Below, one piece after another: positions 34,690-43,215 of a DNA stretch of 64,000 bases. Numbering within the stretch: the first letter of the stretch is position 1; the number at the start of each line of letters is the position of its first letter. Under the pieces are notes generated by a model that made no database searches, was not told where the DNA came from, and saw only the letters and a list, made by a program, of their open reading frames with translations. The position numbers and the translations under genes were made by a program. Source of the DNA: SIG598 sp045580875. GTDB taxonomy: Bacteria; Bacillota; Clostridia; Oscillospirales; Acutalibacteraceae. Location: positions 1 to 64,000 of the forward strand of contig JAZNOP010000005.1 in NCBI GenBank assembly GCA_045580875.1. The letters run 5' to 3'.

Positions 34690-37080
34690 TTAAATTTTCT
34701 TGAGTCCGGCGAAGTTAGCCATGAGCTTTTTCTTTCCGACTTTCGGGAAATCAATATCAAGAAGGGTGTCATTTCCCATAGGAGATGCGGAAATAACTGT
34801 TCCCTCACCAAATACACGGTGCTTGACCTTGTCGCCGGCTCTGAAGCCACCGGAAGAAGAGGGGGCAGCGCCGTTTCCGGCAGTAACACGTGTGGAATTC
34901 ATTGCAGATGCCCTTGAATCAGCTCTTCTGTTTGTGAAGTCAGACGCGCTGACCGAACTGTTTCTCTGAGTAAGACCCTTATGTTCAACAAGAGAACCGT
35001 CAATTTCGCCGGCATAGCGTGATAACTTGTTGCGCTGAGTCTGACCGTAAAGTATACGCGATTCAGCGTGTGTGATGTACAACTGTTTCTTGGCTCTTGT
35101 AATGCCTACATAAGCAAGACGTCTGTCTTCCTCGATTTCAGCAGCATCGAGCATTGTGTTCAGATTCGGGAATATTCCTTCTTCTGTGCCGGGAATAAAT
35201 ACTACAGGGAATTCAAGACCCTTTGCAGCGTGCAGAGTCATGAGTGAAACGCAGTCTGCATCGTCGTCATATGCGTCGATGTCAGTCACGAGTGCGACAT
35301 CTTCGAGATAGCCGCCAAGTGTTGTTTCATCGCCGTTTTCTTCTTCATAACGCAGCATTGTCGAGCCGAGTTCCTTGAGGTTTTCTATTCTGTCAGCTGC
35401 TTTTTCATCACTTGCGAGCATAGCAAGTGTATATCCGGATTTATCAAGGACCATGTCAAGCAGGTCGGCAAGTCCGATTTCAGGATCCTCAGCGGCTTCG
35501 ATGAGCTCGCACATCATATTGTAGAATTTCTTCAGATTATTCGCAGCACGGCTGAGTGATGCATACTGGTCGGCAGTTCCGAATACCTCGAACATAGAGA
35601 TGCCGAGTGTGGCAGCGATTTCTGAGGCAAGCTGAATGCTGCGGTCGCCGATACCGCGCTTGGGTTCGTTTACTATTCTGGAAAGTCTGACCTCATCTGC
35701 CGGGTTGTTTATTACTGAAAGATATGCGATTGCATCACGGATTTCCTTGCGGTCGTAGAACTTGCGTCCGGCAACAACGCGATAGGGAATACCGGCTCTC
35801 ATCATATGGTTTTCAATCGGGCTTGAGAGTGAGTTGGCTCGATACAGTACAGCGCAGTCTGAATATTTTCCGCCAGCAGCAACGTGCTCGGTGATTGTTG
35901 TTGAGATGAATGCAGCCTCTGCGCGTTCATCAGGAGCAGAAAAAACAACAACAGGTGAGCCCTTGTCGTTTGAGGTCCAGAGCTTCTTTGAATGACGTCC
36001 CTGATTGTGAGCGATAACAGAGTTTGCGGCATCAAGTATGGTCTGTGTTGAACGATAATTCTGCTCAAGACGGATTATTCTTGCATCGGGGTAATGCTTT
36101 TCAAAACCGAGAATATTTTCTATTGTCGCACCGCGGAATTTGTATATACTCTGATCGTCATCACCAACAACGCAGAGGTTGCGGTGACCGTCAGCGAGAA
36201 GACGTACCATGCGGTACTGCGCATGGTTGGTATCCTGATATTCGTCAACCATTATGTAGCGGAAACGGCGCTGATAGTAGTCGCGCACGTCTTCGTTGCG
36301 CTCGAGCAGCAGAACTGTATTGAAGAGCAGGTCATCAAAGTCCATTGCGTTTGCATCACGCAGTTTTTTCTGATAGAGCGAGTATATCTTTGCTATCTGC
36401 TTGAGTCTGAGGTCAGAGCCTGCCTTGCTTTCGTAGCCAGCCGGATCAATCATGCTGTCCTTTGCGTGGCTTATTTCGTTGATAACTGATTTTATCGGAA
36501 GATTTTTTTCGTCAATATTCAGTTCGTTCATGCAAGCTTTTATCATACGCTTCTGATCATCAGTGTCGTAAATTGTGAAGCTGCTTTCATAACCGAGTCG
36601 GTCAGCGTCACGGCGAAGCATTCTGGCGCAGCTTGCGTGGAAAGTCATAGCCCATACCTCGCCGCCTTCTTCGCCAAGCATATTGATAAGGCGTTCCTTG
36701 AGTTCACCGGCGGCCTTGTTTGTGAATGTAATAGCCATAAGCTGCCATGCGCGCGGAGGATTCTCAGCCATCAGTTCAACAGCGCGATCGTCGGCATCCA
36801 TGCCGCGTTCGATACCGTCTGCATATCTCTCGAGAAAATCAACATCATCTTCACTGAGACCGTAAGGGATATTTTCGGAGTAGTAAGCTCTTCCGTATTT
36901 CAACAGATTTGCAGCCCTGTTAATCAGAACAGTGGTCTTGCCGCTGCCTGCACCGGCAAGAATAAGAAGCGGACCTTCAGTTGTAAAAACTGCATCCATC
37001 TGTTCATTGTTCATGCGTGAGAACTCTCGCTGCATGGCTTTTTTTCTTGCTTCTATAAATCTTATTTCAAGTGATGTCAT
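34690..37080 (-). CDS. pcrA: PcrA/UvrD DNA helicase
   Basis: 796-residue superfamily 1A helicase. Walker A LILAGAGSGKTTVL (about 39-52), motif II MVDEYQDTN, motif III GDDDQSIYKFRGA, motif IV QNYRST and motifs V/VI (MTLHAAKGLEFPVVF, EEDRRLAYVGITRAKK). A Tudor-like C-terminal region (GDKVKHRVFGEGTV) is typical of PcrA, which binds RNA polymerase. Acts in repair and replication-fork upkeep. The only ribosome-site-like AAAGG is 15 bases before the ATG, so the start is a little uncertain. Confidence 0.94.
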   Translation of the reverse strand: MTSLEIRFIEARKKAMQREFSRMNNEQMDAVFTTEGPLLILAGAGSGKTTVLINRAANLLKYGRAYYSENIPYGLSEDDVDFLERYADGIERGMDADDRAVELMAENPPRAWQLMAITFTNKAAGELKERLINMLGEEGGEVWAMTFHASCARMLRRDADRLGYESSFTIYDTDDQKRMIKACMNELNIDEKNLPIKSVINEISHAKDSMIDPAGYESKAGSDLRLKQIAKIYSLYQKKLRDANAMDFDDLLFNTVLLLERNEDVRDYYQRRFRYIMVDEYQDTNHAQYRMVRLLADGHRNLCVVGDDDQSIYKFRGATIENILGFEKHYPDARIIRLEQNYRSTQTILDAANSVIAHNQGRHSKKLWTSNDKGSPVVVFSAPDERAEAAFISTTITEHVAAGGKYSDCAVLYRANSLSSPIENHMMRAGIPYRVVAGRKFYDRKEIRDAIAYLSVINNPADEVRLSRIVNEPKRGIGDRSIQLASEIAATLGISMFEVFGTADQYASLSRAANNLKKFYNMMCELIEAAEDPEIGLADLLDMVLDKSGYTLAMLASDEKAADRIENLKELGSTMLRYEEENGDETTLGGYLEDVALVTDIDAYDDDADCVSLMTLHAAKGLEFPVVFIPGTEEGIFPNLNTMLDAAEIEEDRRLAYVGITRAKKQLYITHAESRILYGQTQRNKLSRYAGEIDGSLVEHKGLTQRNSSVSASDFTNRRADSRASAMNSTRVTAGNGAAPSSSGGFRAGDKVKHRVFGEGTVISASPMGNDTLLDIDFPKVGKKKLMANFAGLKKI

Positions 37081-37136
37081 CTGTTTGTGTACGACCTTTC
37101 TCGTGAATTAGGTTCAAATCTTGCCTGTATGGCGGT

Positions 37137-37168
37137 AAAAGGGCTGCCGCATAACGCTGCAGCAGCCC
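37137..37168 (-). terminator. Terminator between the lgt-like gene and pcrA
   Basis: On the minus strand GGGCTGC pairs with GCAGCCC, followed by TTTTA. It ends the upstream operon before pcrA. Confidence 0.7.
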
Positions 37169-37189
37169 GGCTTTTCGGAATATTGTGTT

Positions 37190-38200
37190 TTATCTGCGCT
37201 TTCCTATGGGAATCATAAGACCGGTTGATTTGTGTGACGGGGAATAGGTGATCGCAAACATATGACCGGTAAAGCAGGCGATAAGCGAAAGGCAGGTAAT
37301 CATTATTGCGTAATTACGTGCGAATACTGCAGAATGAATACGGAATTCCATAAAGAATGCAAGGGTAAGCAGACCGGCTGTGAGCAGCCAAATAACAATA
37401 TGGATAAGTCTGAAGCCGGCTTTTCTGATTGATGTAACGCTGTAGAAAACATGAACAAACACAATCAGCACAAGGCTGGTAATCTGCATAACACGGACGA
37501 ATCCAAGTGAATTCATGAACATCGAATCAAGTCTCATGCCTTCAAGCGGACCCTGAGTAGTGCCGAACAGAAGCAATGTGATAAGCATTACATTTCCGCT
37601 GGTAATGCGCTTTTTCTTTCCGGTGTAAATGTAACAGAAGAGAATCAGCGAAAGCAGGCAGATAACAGCAGCTGCAATTGCTTCAAGTACGAAGACCGAA
37701 AGATGCCACGAACCGTCGTATGCATCATATATTGCATAGGGGAAACGCTGGAGCGACGGTATCTCAATAATTTTGCCGCGGTCATCAATGCTGAAATAAC
37801 CGGAGAGTCTGCCGATGCAGATGCCGAGCATTGCTGCGGGAGCGAAGGCGTCGAGCAGAGCGAAAAAGTCATCGATATGAAATACTGAACGGACGACGAG
37901 AAGTGAAATCAGTATTCCAAAGGCAGCACCGAAAATTGTATTGCCGCCGACGCTGGGAGAGAAGATTGCATCAAAAATGCCATCGAAATATTCCTTGTTG
38001 AAAAACCAGTATGAGATACGGGAGAGCAGATAGCCAAGCGGAAGTGCTATGGCGGCTCCGATATAAACCGGTAAGTCATTCTTTTTCTGAACACGGCGAA
38101 GACCGGCGGTCATCAATATTGCAGCTGCAATTGCGATTGCAATAACTATACCGTGCCAGTAGACATCAGATTGTTTGGTGAACCAGAATACGTAGTTCAT
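37190..38200 (-). CDS. Divergent Lgt-family (prolipoprotein diacylglyceryl transferase-like) membrane protein
   Basis: 336 residues, about eight membrane helices. The order of landmarks follows Lgt: WHGIVIAIAIAAA near the N-terminus, GGNTIFGAAFG (about 85-95) where Lgt has its GG-x-x-x-YGG motif, IGRLSGYFSIDD (about 128-139) at the place of the Lgt GR-x-GN signature, and EGMRLDSM late. The GN-F-N-E residues and the motif His/Tyr are not conserved, so diacylglyceryl transfer is doubtful. The upstream AAGGAGG is some 30 bases away, with a small GC hairpin between it and the ATG. Confidence 0.7.
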   Translation of the reverse strand: MNYVFWFTKQSDVYWHGIVIAIAIAAAILMTAGLRRVQKKNDLPVYIGAAIALPLGYLLSRISYWFFNKEYFDGIFDAIFSPSVGGNTIFGAAFGILISLLVVRSVFHIDDFFALLDAFAPAAMLGICIGRLSGYFSIDDRGKIIEIPSLQRFPYAIYDAYDGSWHLSVFVLEAIAAAVICLLSLILFCYIYTGKKKRITSGNVMLITLLLFGTTQGPLEGMRLDSMFMNSLGFVRVMQITSLVLIVFVHVFYSVTSIRKAGFRLIHIVIWLLTAGLLTLAFFMEFRIHSAVFARNYAIMITCLSLIACFTGHMFAITYSPSHKSTGLMIPIGKRR

Positions 38201-38239
38201 AATATACCTGCGCGTTGTGAACGAAGCGCGCCTTCCTCC

Positions 38240-39364
38240 TTATTCGTTGGGAATAGCTGTTGCGAAATAAAGCAGATCACTGGAAGCACGCTGTCCACCG
38301 AAAGCGACGCGGTTGAATACTTCACCGCCGACAACGAGAGTAGCAGTGTGACCGCCGTCAAGGTTATAAGCGATATAGCAGCCCTTGTCGTTCATGACCT
38401 GAGCAAGAATGTAAGAGCGTGTTCCGTGATAGCCGGGGTTCTTACCGTCAACGGTGCAGATGAGGTAATGAAGCTCGCCGAGCTGACCAATTGCAGCGCG
38501 CGGCGCCCAGCCGTATATCCAGCCTTCGCCTTCATAATTGTATGCTTCCTTCGGAGTGAGGATATGACCGTCTTTGACAAGGGTCGGACCGAAGCAAACG
38601 CTGAAATTGATGTCATTCTCTGCAACGTAACCCTCTACGTCGTAATTATCATGGCAGTATTCTATGTTAAGATCGCCGGAATAATCGATGAAGAGTACGT
38701 ACGGCATCTTGGTGCGCGGCTCATCGCGGTAGACAACACCGTTGTTGACAACGACACCATAGGTACGGTAATTATAGAAGTCGCCGGTTATTGCAACAAC
38801 GGCATTGGTTGTCTGAGCCATTGTCTGCGGATAATAACGCGTGTTCATCTGATATTCGCCGCCTGCGTAATAACGTCTTATCTGCGACGGGTGAGCAATT
38901 GTGATATCAGCAAAGTTGTATGTTTCCTTGGTTTCGATATCGATGCGTTCCTTCCAGAGGTAAGCTTTGATGGTCTCATCTTCGTACATGATGATATCGG
39001 AACCGTCCCATGCATCTTTATTGAAGGTTGTGACCTTCTGTGAAAGAAGCTCAGTATCCTTTGTTGTCAGATAGTTGTTTGCATCAGCAACAGGACCGGG
39101 ATCAGAGTTGAAGGGGAGAGTATATACCTTAGGCATGGCATAAATCTCAGACATTGCCTCACTCGAAATATTGATTGCACCGGTGTTGAAATCTACGGAT
39201 GCATTTTTTGAGGGAAGATTTGTGTTTTCGACGATCACCTGAGAGGAACTGAATGCGAAAACTGCAAATATAAGTTCAATCAGCAGAATTCCGGCGATAA
39301 TAAGCTTCTGAACGAGTGAGCTTCTGCCGGAAGAGCTGTTCGGGACAGTGCGGCTGTTATGCAT
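38240..39364 (-). CDS. Membrane-anchored phosphodiester glycosidase (NAGPA domain)
   Basis: 374 residues from the ATG at 39364 with GGAG eight bases upstream. One N-terminal membrane helix (about 22-42) anchors an external NAGPA domain (about 165-370) with the YNLDGGHTATLVVGG signature and ITGDFYNYRTYGVVVNNG. The family removes sugars from phosphodiester-linked glycans and is common next to Gram-positive wall-polymer genes. The gene follows a small membrane protein by 13 bases and precedes the lgt-like gene by about 40. Confidence 0.87.
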   Translation of the reverse strand: MHNSRTVPNSSSGRSSLVQKLIIAGILLIELIFAVFAFSSSQVIVENTNLPSKNASVDFNTGAINISSEAMSEIYAMPKVYTLPFNSDPGPVADANNYLTTKDTELLSQKVTTFNKDAWDGSDIIMYEDETIKAYLWKERIDIETKETYNFADITIAHPSQIRRYYAGGEYQMNTRYYPQTMAQTTNAVVAITGDFYNYRTYGVVVNNGVVYRDEPRTKMPYVLFIDYSGDLNIEYCHDNYDVEGYVAENDINFSVCFGPTLVKDGHILTPKEAYNYEGEGWIYGWAPRAAIGQLGELHYLICTVDGKNPGYHGTRSYILAQVMNDKGCYIAYNLDGGHTATLVVGGEVFNRVAFGGQRASSDLLYFATAIPNE

Positions 39365-39377
39365 GGCGGTTCTCCTT

Positions 39378-40109
39378 TTAGGCGATATTGCCGATGATGG
39401 CTTTATAAAGTGCTTCGTCGAGAATGATCTTCCATTCTCCGTTGTCATATTTCATGTTGATGATAAAAATATCAGTGCGGTAGTAATCCTCGATGCTTTC
39501 ATTAAGCTGCTGAAGTGACTCGAGAACTACCTGATTTGCAGTTTCTTCATTATTGATGTCGATGGATTCGTAAGCATAGTTGTATGCAATATCGGTTACA
39601 AGCGTGTGCAGATCATCGGACATGGAGCTGATGTCAAGGTAGGTAAAGGCTACGGCCACACTGGCATCTTTTCCGGTAACGCTGGTGCTCTCAAGAGCCT
39701 TGTTGATATCATCAATGGTGACTGAGGAATATACAATTACAGCAGAGGCATCTGCAGATGAAACAACCTCAGCAGCAGGTGTGATATGGCTGACATTGCT
39801 GCTATCAAGAATATCATAATGATAGCTGTCCCCAAGCATTTCAAAAAGCTGTGAGCCGATGACGGTATCGGTGCTGCTTGTAAGTCCGAGAGATGTATAG
39901 TTGCTCAGCAGAGCATCGCAGTCTTCGTAGCGTCCGTCTGTCAGAGCGTCAAAGAATTCACTGACAGTTTCCTCCGGAGCCGGCATTCTGACGCAGGTTG
40001 CAGGGGTGAGACTGCTGCGGGAAGAGCAGAGGATAATGGTAACAACAAGCAGAAGGAGCGCGAGCAGAATCTTAATCGCGGATCCTGAAGAATTGGTGGT
40101 TTTGCGCAT
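39378..40109 (-). CDS. Membrane-anchored extracellular protein, function unknown
   Basis: 243 residues from the ATG at 40109 (GGAGG ten bases upstream). A basic N-terminus and one membrane helix (about 14-31) precede an external helical/beta domain beginning with PEETVSEFFDALTDGRYEDC, which resembles the NTF2-like lumazine-binding type of secreted domain found in many Firmicutes. No catalytic motif is evident. Co-transcribed with the phosphodiester glycosidase and probably exported. Confidence 0.6.
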   Translation of the reverse strand: MRKTTNSSGSAIKILLALLLLVVTIILCSSRSSLTPATCVRMPAPEETVSEFFDALTDGRYEDCDALLSNYTSLGLTSSTDTVIGSQLFEMLGDSYHYDILDSSNVSHITPAAEVVSSADASAVIVYSSVTIDDINKALESTSVTGKDASVAVAFTYLDISSMSDDLHTLVTDIAYNYAYESIDINNEETANQVVLESLQQLNESIEDYYRTDIFIINMKYDNGEWKIILDEALYKAIIGNIA

Positions 40110-40270
40110 ATTGCTGAGCCTCCGAAAAGTTATATTTCTCTGAACAGAGTCATATAACCTCATTTTATATAATATTAATACATATTATAAGTGATTAGTA
40201 ACGTTATGTCAATGACAGCAATGTTAATTTCGCCCGTGAAAGTAAATAATACCCGATCAATTACGGTAAA

Positions 40271-40300
40271 GGAAAAGCCGCCAGCAACATGCTGACGGCT
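40271..40300 (-). terminator. Terminator after the small membrane protein gene
   Basis: On the minus strand AGCCGtCAGC pairs with GCTGgCGGCT around ATGTT, followed by TTTTCC. Confidence 0.65.
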
Positions 40301-40328
40301 GAAGTTATATGGTTTGAATTGCAGAATA

Positions 40329-40628
40329 TTATTTCAGTGAAGGCAGGTCAGTTCCTGACAGCGCGTTCGAAATCGCATCTGACGCTGCATCTGCAGCGGA
40401 ACTCTTGATAAGATCCCAGAGGTAAGCGAGCATTTTTTCGCCGGTAGATGCAATAAAGGCAAGATCGATAACGTTAAAAGCAATCAGAACAACGCCGACA
40501 ACCAGAATGGCAGTCAACAGGGGCTTTGCGATGCTGTTGAGCAGCTTGAGTGCCAGAACAACAAGTACAATTATAATTACGATGTTGAGCAGGCTGGAAT
40601 AAGGTGAAGATTCGAGCCATTCCTTCAT
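40329..40628 (-). CDS. Small two-helix membrane protein, function unknown
   Basis: 99 residues from the ATG at 40628 (GGAGGG eight bases upstream). Two hydrophobic segments (about 14-30 and 36-57) are followed by a soluble amphipathic tail rich in Ala, Ser and Asp. No family recognised. Single gene between two terminators. Confidence 0.55.
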   Translation of the reverse strand: MKEWLESSPYSSLLNIVIIIVLVVLALKLLNSIAKPLLTAILVVGVVLIAFNVIDLAFIASTGEKMLAYLWDLIKSSAADAASDAISNALSGTDLPSLK

Positions 40629-40728
40629 GATGATACCCTCCGTAAAATTCATATTGGACTGTCTGCTGTCAGCTTAAGTATACACCATTTACGTGAAAAA
40701 GACAATATTAATTGTATTTTTCTGCAGG

Positions 40729-40989
40729 TTAAGCTGATTGCTTTTCATCGGGCTCGCGTGTGAAGGCATTGCATGAAAGACCGCGTTCCTTTGCCAGTCT
40801 AATAAGACATCGGTAGCGCGCCTCAAGTGATTCGAGCTCATACACGCATGATTCTATCATATCAGCATCACTTTCGGCATTGAACCACTCACGCACAGAG
40901 TTGATCGCAAGCACAGTAGAGCGAATATCGTCCAGTAAATCGGACGACCTCTGCTGTGGTTTCAGAATGTATCGTCTCCAGAATTCCAT
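40729..40989 (-). CDS. DUF2508-like small protein
   Basis: 86 residues from the ATG at 40989, six bases after GGAGGG. A C-terminal helical segment reads DADMIESCVYELESLEARYR then CLIRLAKERGL, fitting the pattern of DUF2508/YaaL proteins, which sit in housekeeping loci of Firmicutes without known function. The longer open frame starting at 41070 lacks a ribosome site. Confidence 0.6.
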   Translation of the reverse strand: MEFWRRYILKPQQRSSDLLDDIRSTVLAINSVREWFNAESDADMIESCVYELESLEARYRCLIRLAKERGLSCNAFTREPDEKQSA

Positions 40990-41073
40990 CTTTGTCCCTC
41001 CGCAATTAATGAGTGAGGCTATTATGACACAGTGGGGGGAGGAAAAGTGGTGTAATATGTAGAATGGCAAAAA

Positions 41074-41108
41074 TAAAAACGCGGTCAGTTAAACTGACCG
41101 CGTAAAAA
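41074..41108 (-). terminator. Terminator after secG
   Basis: ACGCGGTCAGTT and AACTGACCGCGT form a near-perfect 12-bp stem with flanking A and T runs, usable on both strands; it directly follows secG. Confidence 0.85.
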
Positions 41109-41125
41109 AGCAATTTAATTCGTGA

Positions 41126-41380
41126 TTACATAAGGCTTGCGAAAGCAAGAAGATCGCAGATGAGAGCAATGATGAAGAAAGCAACAGCAATAACCTTGGT
41201 CCACTTTGCAAGGAAAGCGTCAAGAGTACGTGCCTTGTTCTTGCTGAGGAAGGAATCAGCTGCACCGCCGATAGCACCGGACAGACCAGCCTGCTGACCT
41301 TCCTGAAGAATAACAACTGCGATAACTGCGACAGCCAATATAAGAAGAATTACACTGCAGATAATAAGCCATACACTCAT
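41126..41380 (-). CDS. secG: SecG protein translocase subunit
   Basis: 84 residues with two membrane helices (about 4-25 and 62-80) joined by a loop with the SecG signature LQEGQQAGLSGAIGGAADSF. SecG assists SecYE in protein export. Single gene with its own terminator; GGAGG precedes the ATG. Confidence 0.93.
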   Translation of the reverse strand: MSVWLIICSVILLILAVAVIAVVILQEGQQAGLSGAIGGAADSFLSKNKARTLDAFLAKWTKVIAVAFFIIALICDLLAFASLM

Positions 41381-41491
41381 GATATAAACCTCCGAAAAAT
41401 CAATAAATCAGCCATATAACTATATCACAATATATTGGGGTTTGCAAGTCCTTTTTTTAAAAATTGTGAATAAAGTGTTATATTCATGTTT

Positions 41492-43174
41492 TTATTCGAG
41501 CGAATCGATAAGAGCTCCGACTTCTGCGGCTACACTAGAGAGTGCGCCCTTGGCAAACGGAGATGCGAGTCCGGCTTCTGCAATCAGATCAGTGAACACA
41601 AGCTCACCGCCATGGCAGAGGTAACGATTGTAACGTGCAAATGCATCGTCATAATCCTTCTGGGACTCAAGAAGGAACTCAAATGCGACGACCTGAGCAA
41701 GACAGTAATCGATATAATAGAAGGGGGATTCATAAATGTGCATCTGATACTGCCAGCGTGTGCCTTTCTCGAGGTAGGGGATACCGTCAGTGACCATGTA
41801 GGGCTTGAACTGCTGCTCAAGCTTTTTCCACTCAGCGTTGCGCTGTGCAGGTGTCATGTCAGGATTTGCGTAAATAATATGCTGGAAGTAGTCAACGATG
41901 GTACCGTAAGGTATGAATGTAAGAGCATCAAGTGCATGCATATACTTGTACTGCTGAGCTTTTTCTCCGAAGAATTTGTCGATATATTTCCATGCAAAGA
42001 ATTCCATGCTCATTGAATGGGTTTCTGCAGTCTCCATGCCGCCGATGCCGAGCTCACGTATCTCGTTGTCAGCAGTCATGTAATCAGCGAAGGCATGACC
42101 GGCTTCGTGAGTCATGACGTCAATATCAGCGGCAGTGCCGTTGAAGTTGGCGAGAATGAAGGGCTGCTTGTATTTGGCAAAACTTGTGCAGTATCCGCCG
42201 CCCCATTTGCCTTCGCGGGCATCAACATCAAAGGCTTCGTTCTCAAGCATCATGTCAATGAATTTTGCTGTGTTGGGGCTCATTTCGTGATACATCTCAC
42301 GTGCGGCGCTGAAGATACCTTCCTTGTCAAGGATTGGACGGGGATTTCCGCCGGGGACGATTACAGAGTCATCATACATCATAACTCTGTCCAGTCCAAG
42401 ACGTTCTGCAACTCTTGCCTTGAGTGCTGCAACAACAGGAACAATATCGTTCAGAACATTGGCGCGGAATCCAGCCACCATTTCCTGATCGTAGCACATT
42501 CTGCCCATGCGATAATAACCGAGTTCGATGAAATTCTCATAACCCATCTTTTTGGCCATGCGGTCACGAACCTTGACGAGCTTGTCAAAAATGGTGTCGA
42601 GTGTTTCGGAAACCTCTTCGAAACGGCGGCCCATGCACTCCATTGCCTCGCGTCTGGTTTCTCTGTCATCATCCTGAATGAAACCGGCAAGCTTGGTTCG
42701 AGTCATTTCCTCACCGCGGAAATTAAACATGAGATTTGACATGAAGTTGGAATATTCGGTTACCAGCTTGTTTTCCTCGATCATATCCTCGATGATGACC
42801 GGAGAAACAGATTTGCTGGCAACCTCGAATTTCTTGAAGAGAACGGGAGAAAGCAGCTCCTCGAGCCTGGCTCGGTGAGGAGATTCAAGCATGAGCTTGG
42901 CGTACTGGACATCGATATTCTCAAGCTCAGGCATTATTTCGTCATAATAATCCTGCTCAGCTGCATAGAACGGATCTCTTGTATCGAGGGTAAAGCGGCA
43001 CTGAGCAAGAGCAATAGCTGTTTCAGCCTCGATCATAAGCTGTTGATATTTTTTACGTGCGCTTATTACACAGTTCTCACATCCGGCATTGCGTATCTCG
43101 TCGAAAATTGCTTCAGCAGTTTCGCGGATATGTTCGATTGTACAGCGCTCATAAGGGAGTTCACGGACTTTCAT
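41492..43174 (-). CDS. M3-family oligoendopeptidase (PepF-like)
   Basis: 560-residue cytoplasmic zinc peptidase. The active site is the HEAGH motif in VMTHEAGHAFADYM at about 355-360, with the downstream Glu in GMETAETHSMSMEFFA. The N-terminal half is helical as in PepF/M3 enzymes, which trim peptides. Start preceded by GGAGG. Single gene. Confidence 0.92.
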   Translation of the reverse strand: MKVRELPYERCTIEHIRETAEAIFDEIRNAGCENCVISARKKYQQLMIEAETAIALAQCRFTLDTRDPFYAAEQDYYDEIMPELENIDVQYAKLMLESPHRARLEELLSPVLFKKFEVASKSVSPVIIEDMIEENKLVTEYSNFMSNLMFNFRGEEMTRTKLAGFIQDDDRETRREAMECMGRRFEEVSETLDTIFDKLVKVRDRMAKKMGYENFIELGYYRMGRMCYDQEMVAGFRANVLNDIVPVVAALKARVAERLGLDRVMMYDDSVIVPGGNPRPILDKEGIFSAAREMYHEMSPNTAKFIDMMLENEAFDVDAREGKWGGGYCTSFAKYKQPFILANFNGTAADIDVMTHEAGHAFADYMTADNEIRELGIGGMETAETHSMSMEFFAWKYIDKFFGEKAQQYKYMHALDALTFIPYGTIVDYFQHIIYANPDMTPAQRNAEWKKLEQQFKPYMVTDGIPYLEKGTRWQYQMHIYESPFYYIDYCLAQVVAFEFLLESQKDYDDAFARYNRYLCHGGELVFTDLIAEAGLASPFAKGALSSVAAEVGALIDSLE

Positions 43175-43215
43175 TGTATTATCCTCCTGTTTTGATTCTG
43201 GTCAGATGTCAGATG

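Noticed and set aside
38153..39043. 296-residue open frame on the plus strand
   Set aside because: Antisense to the phosphodiester glycosidase and lgt-like genes; no ribosome site or family features.
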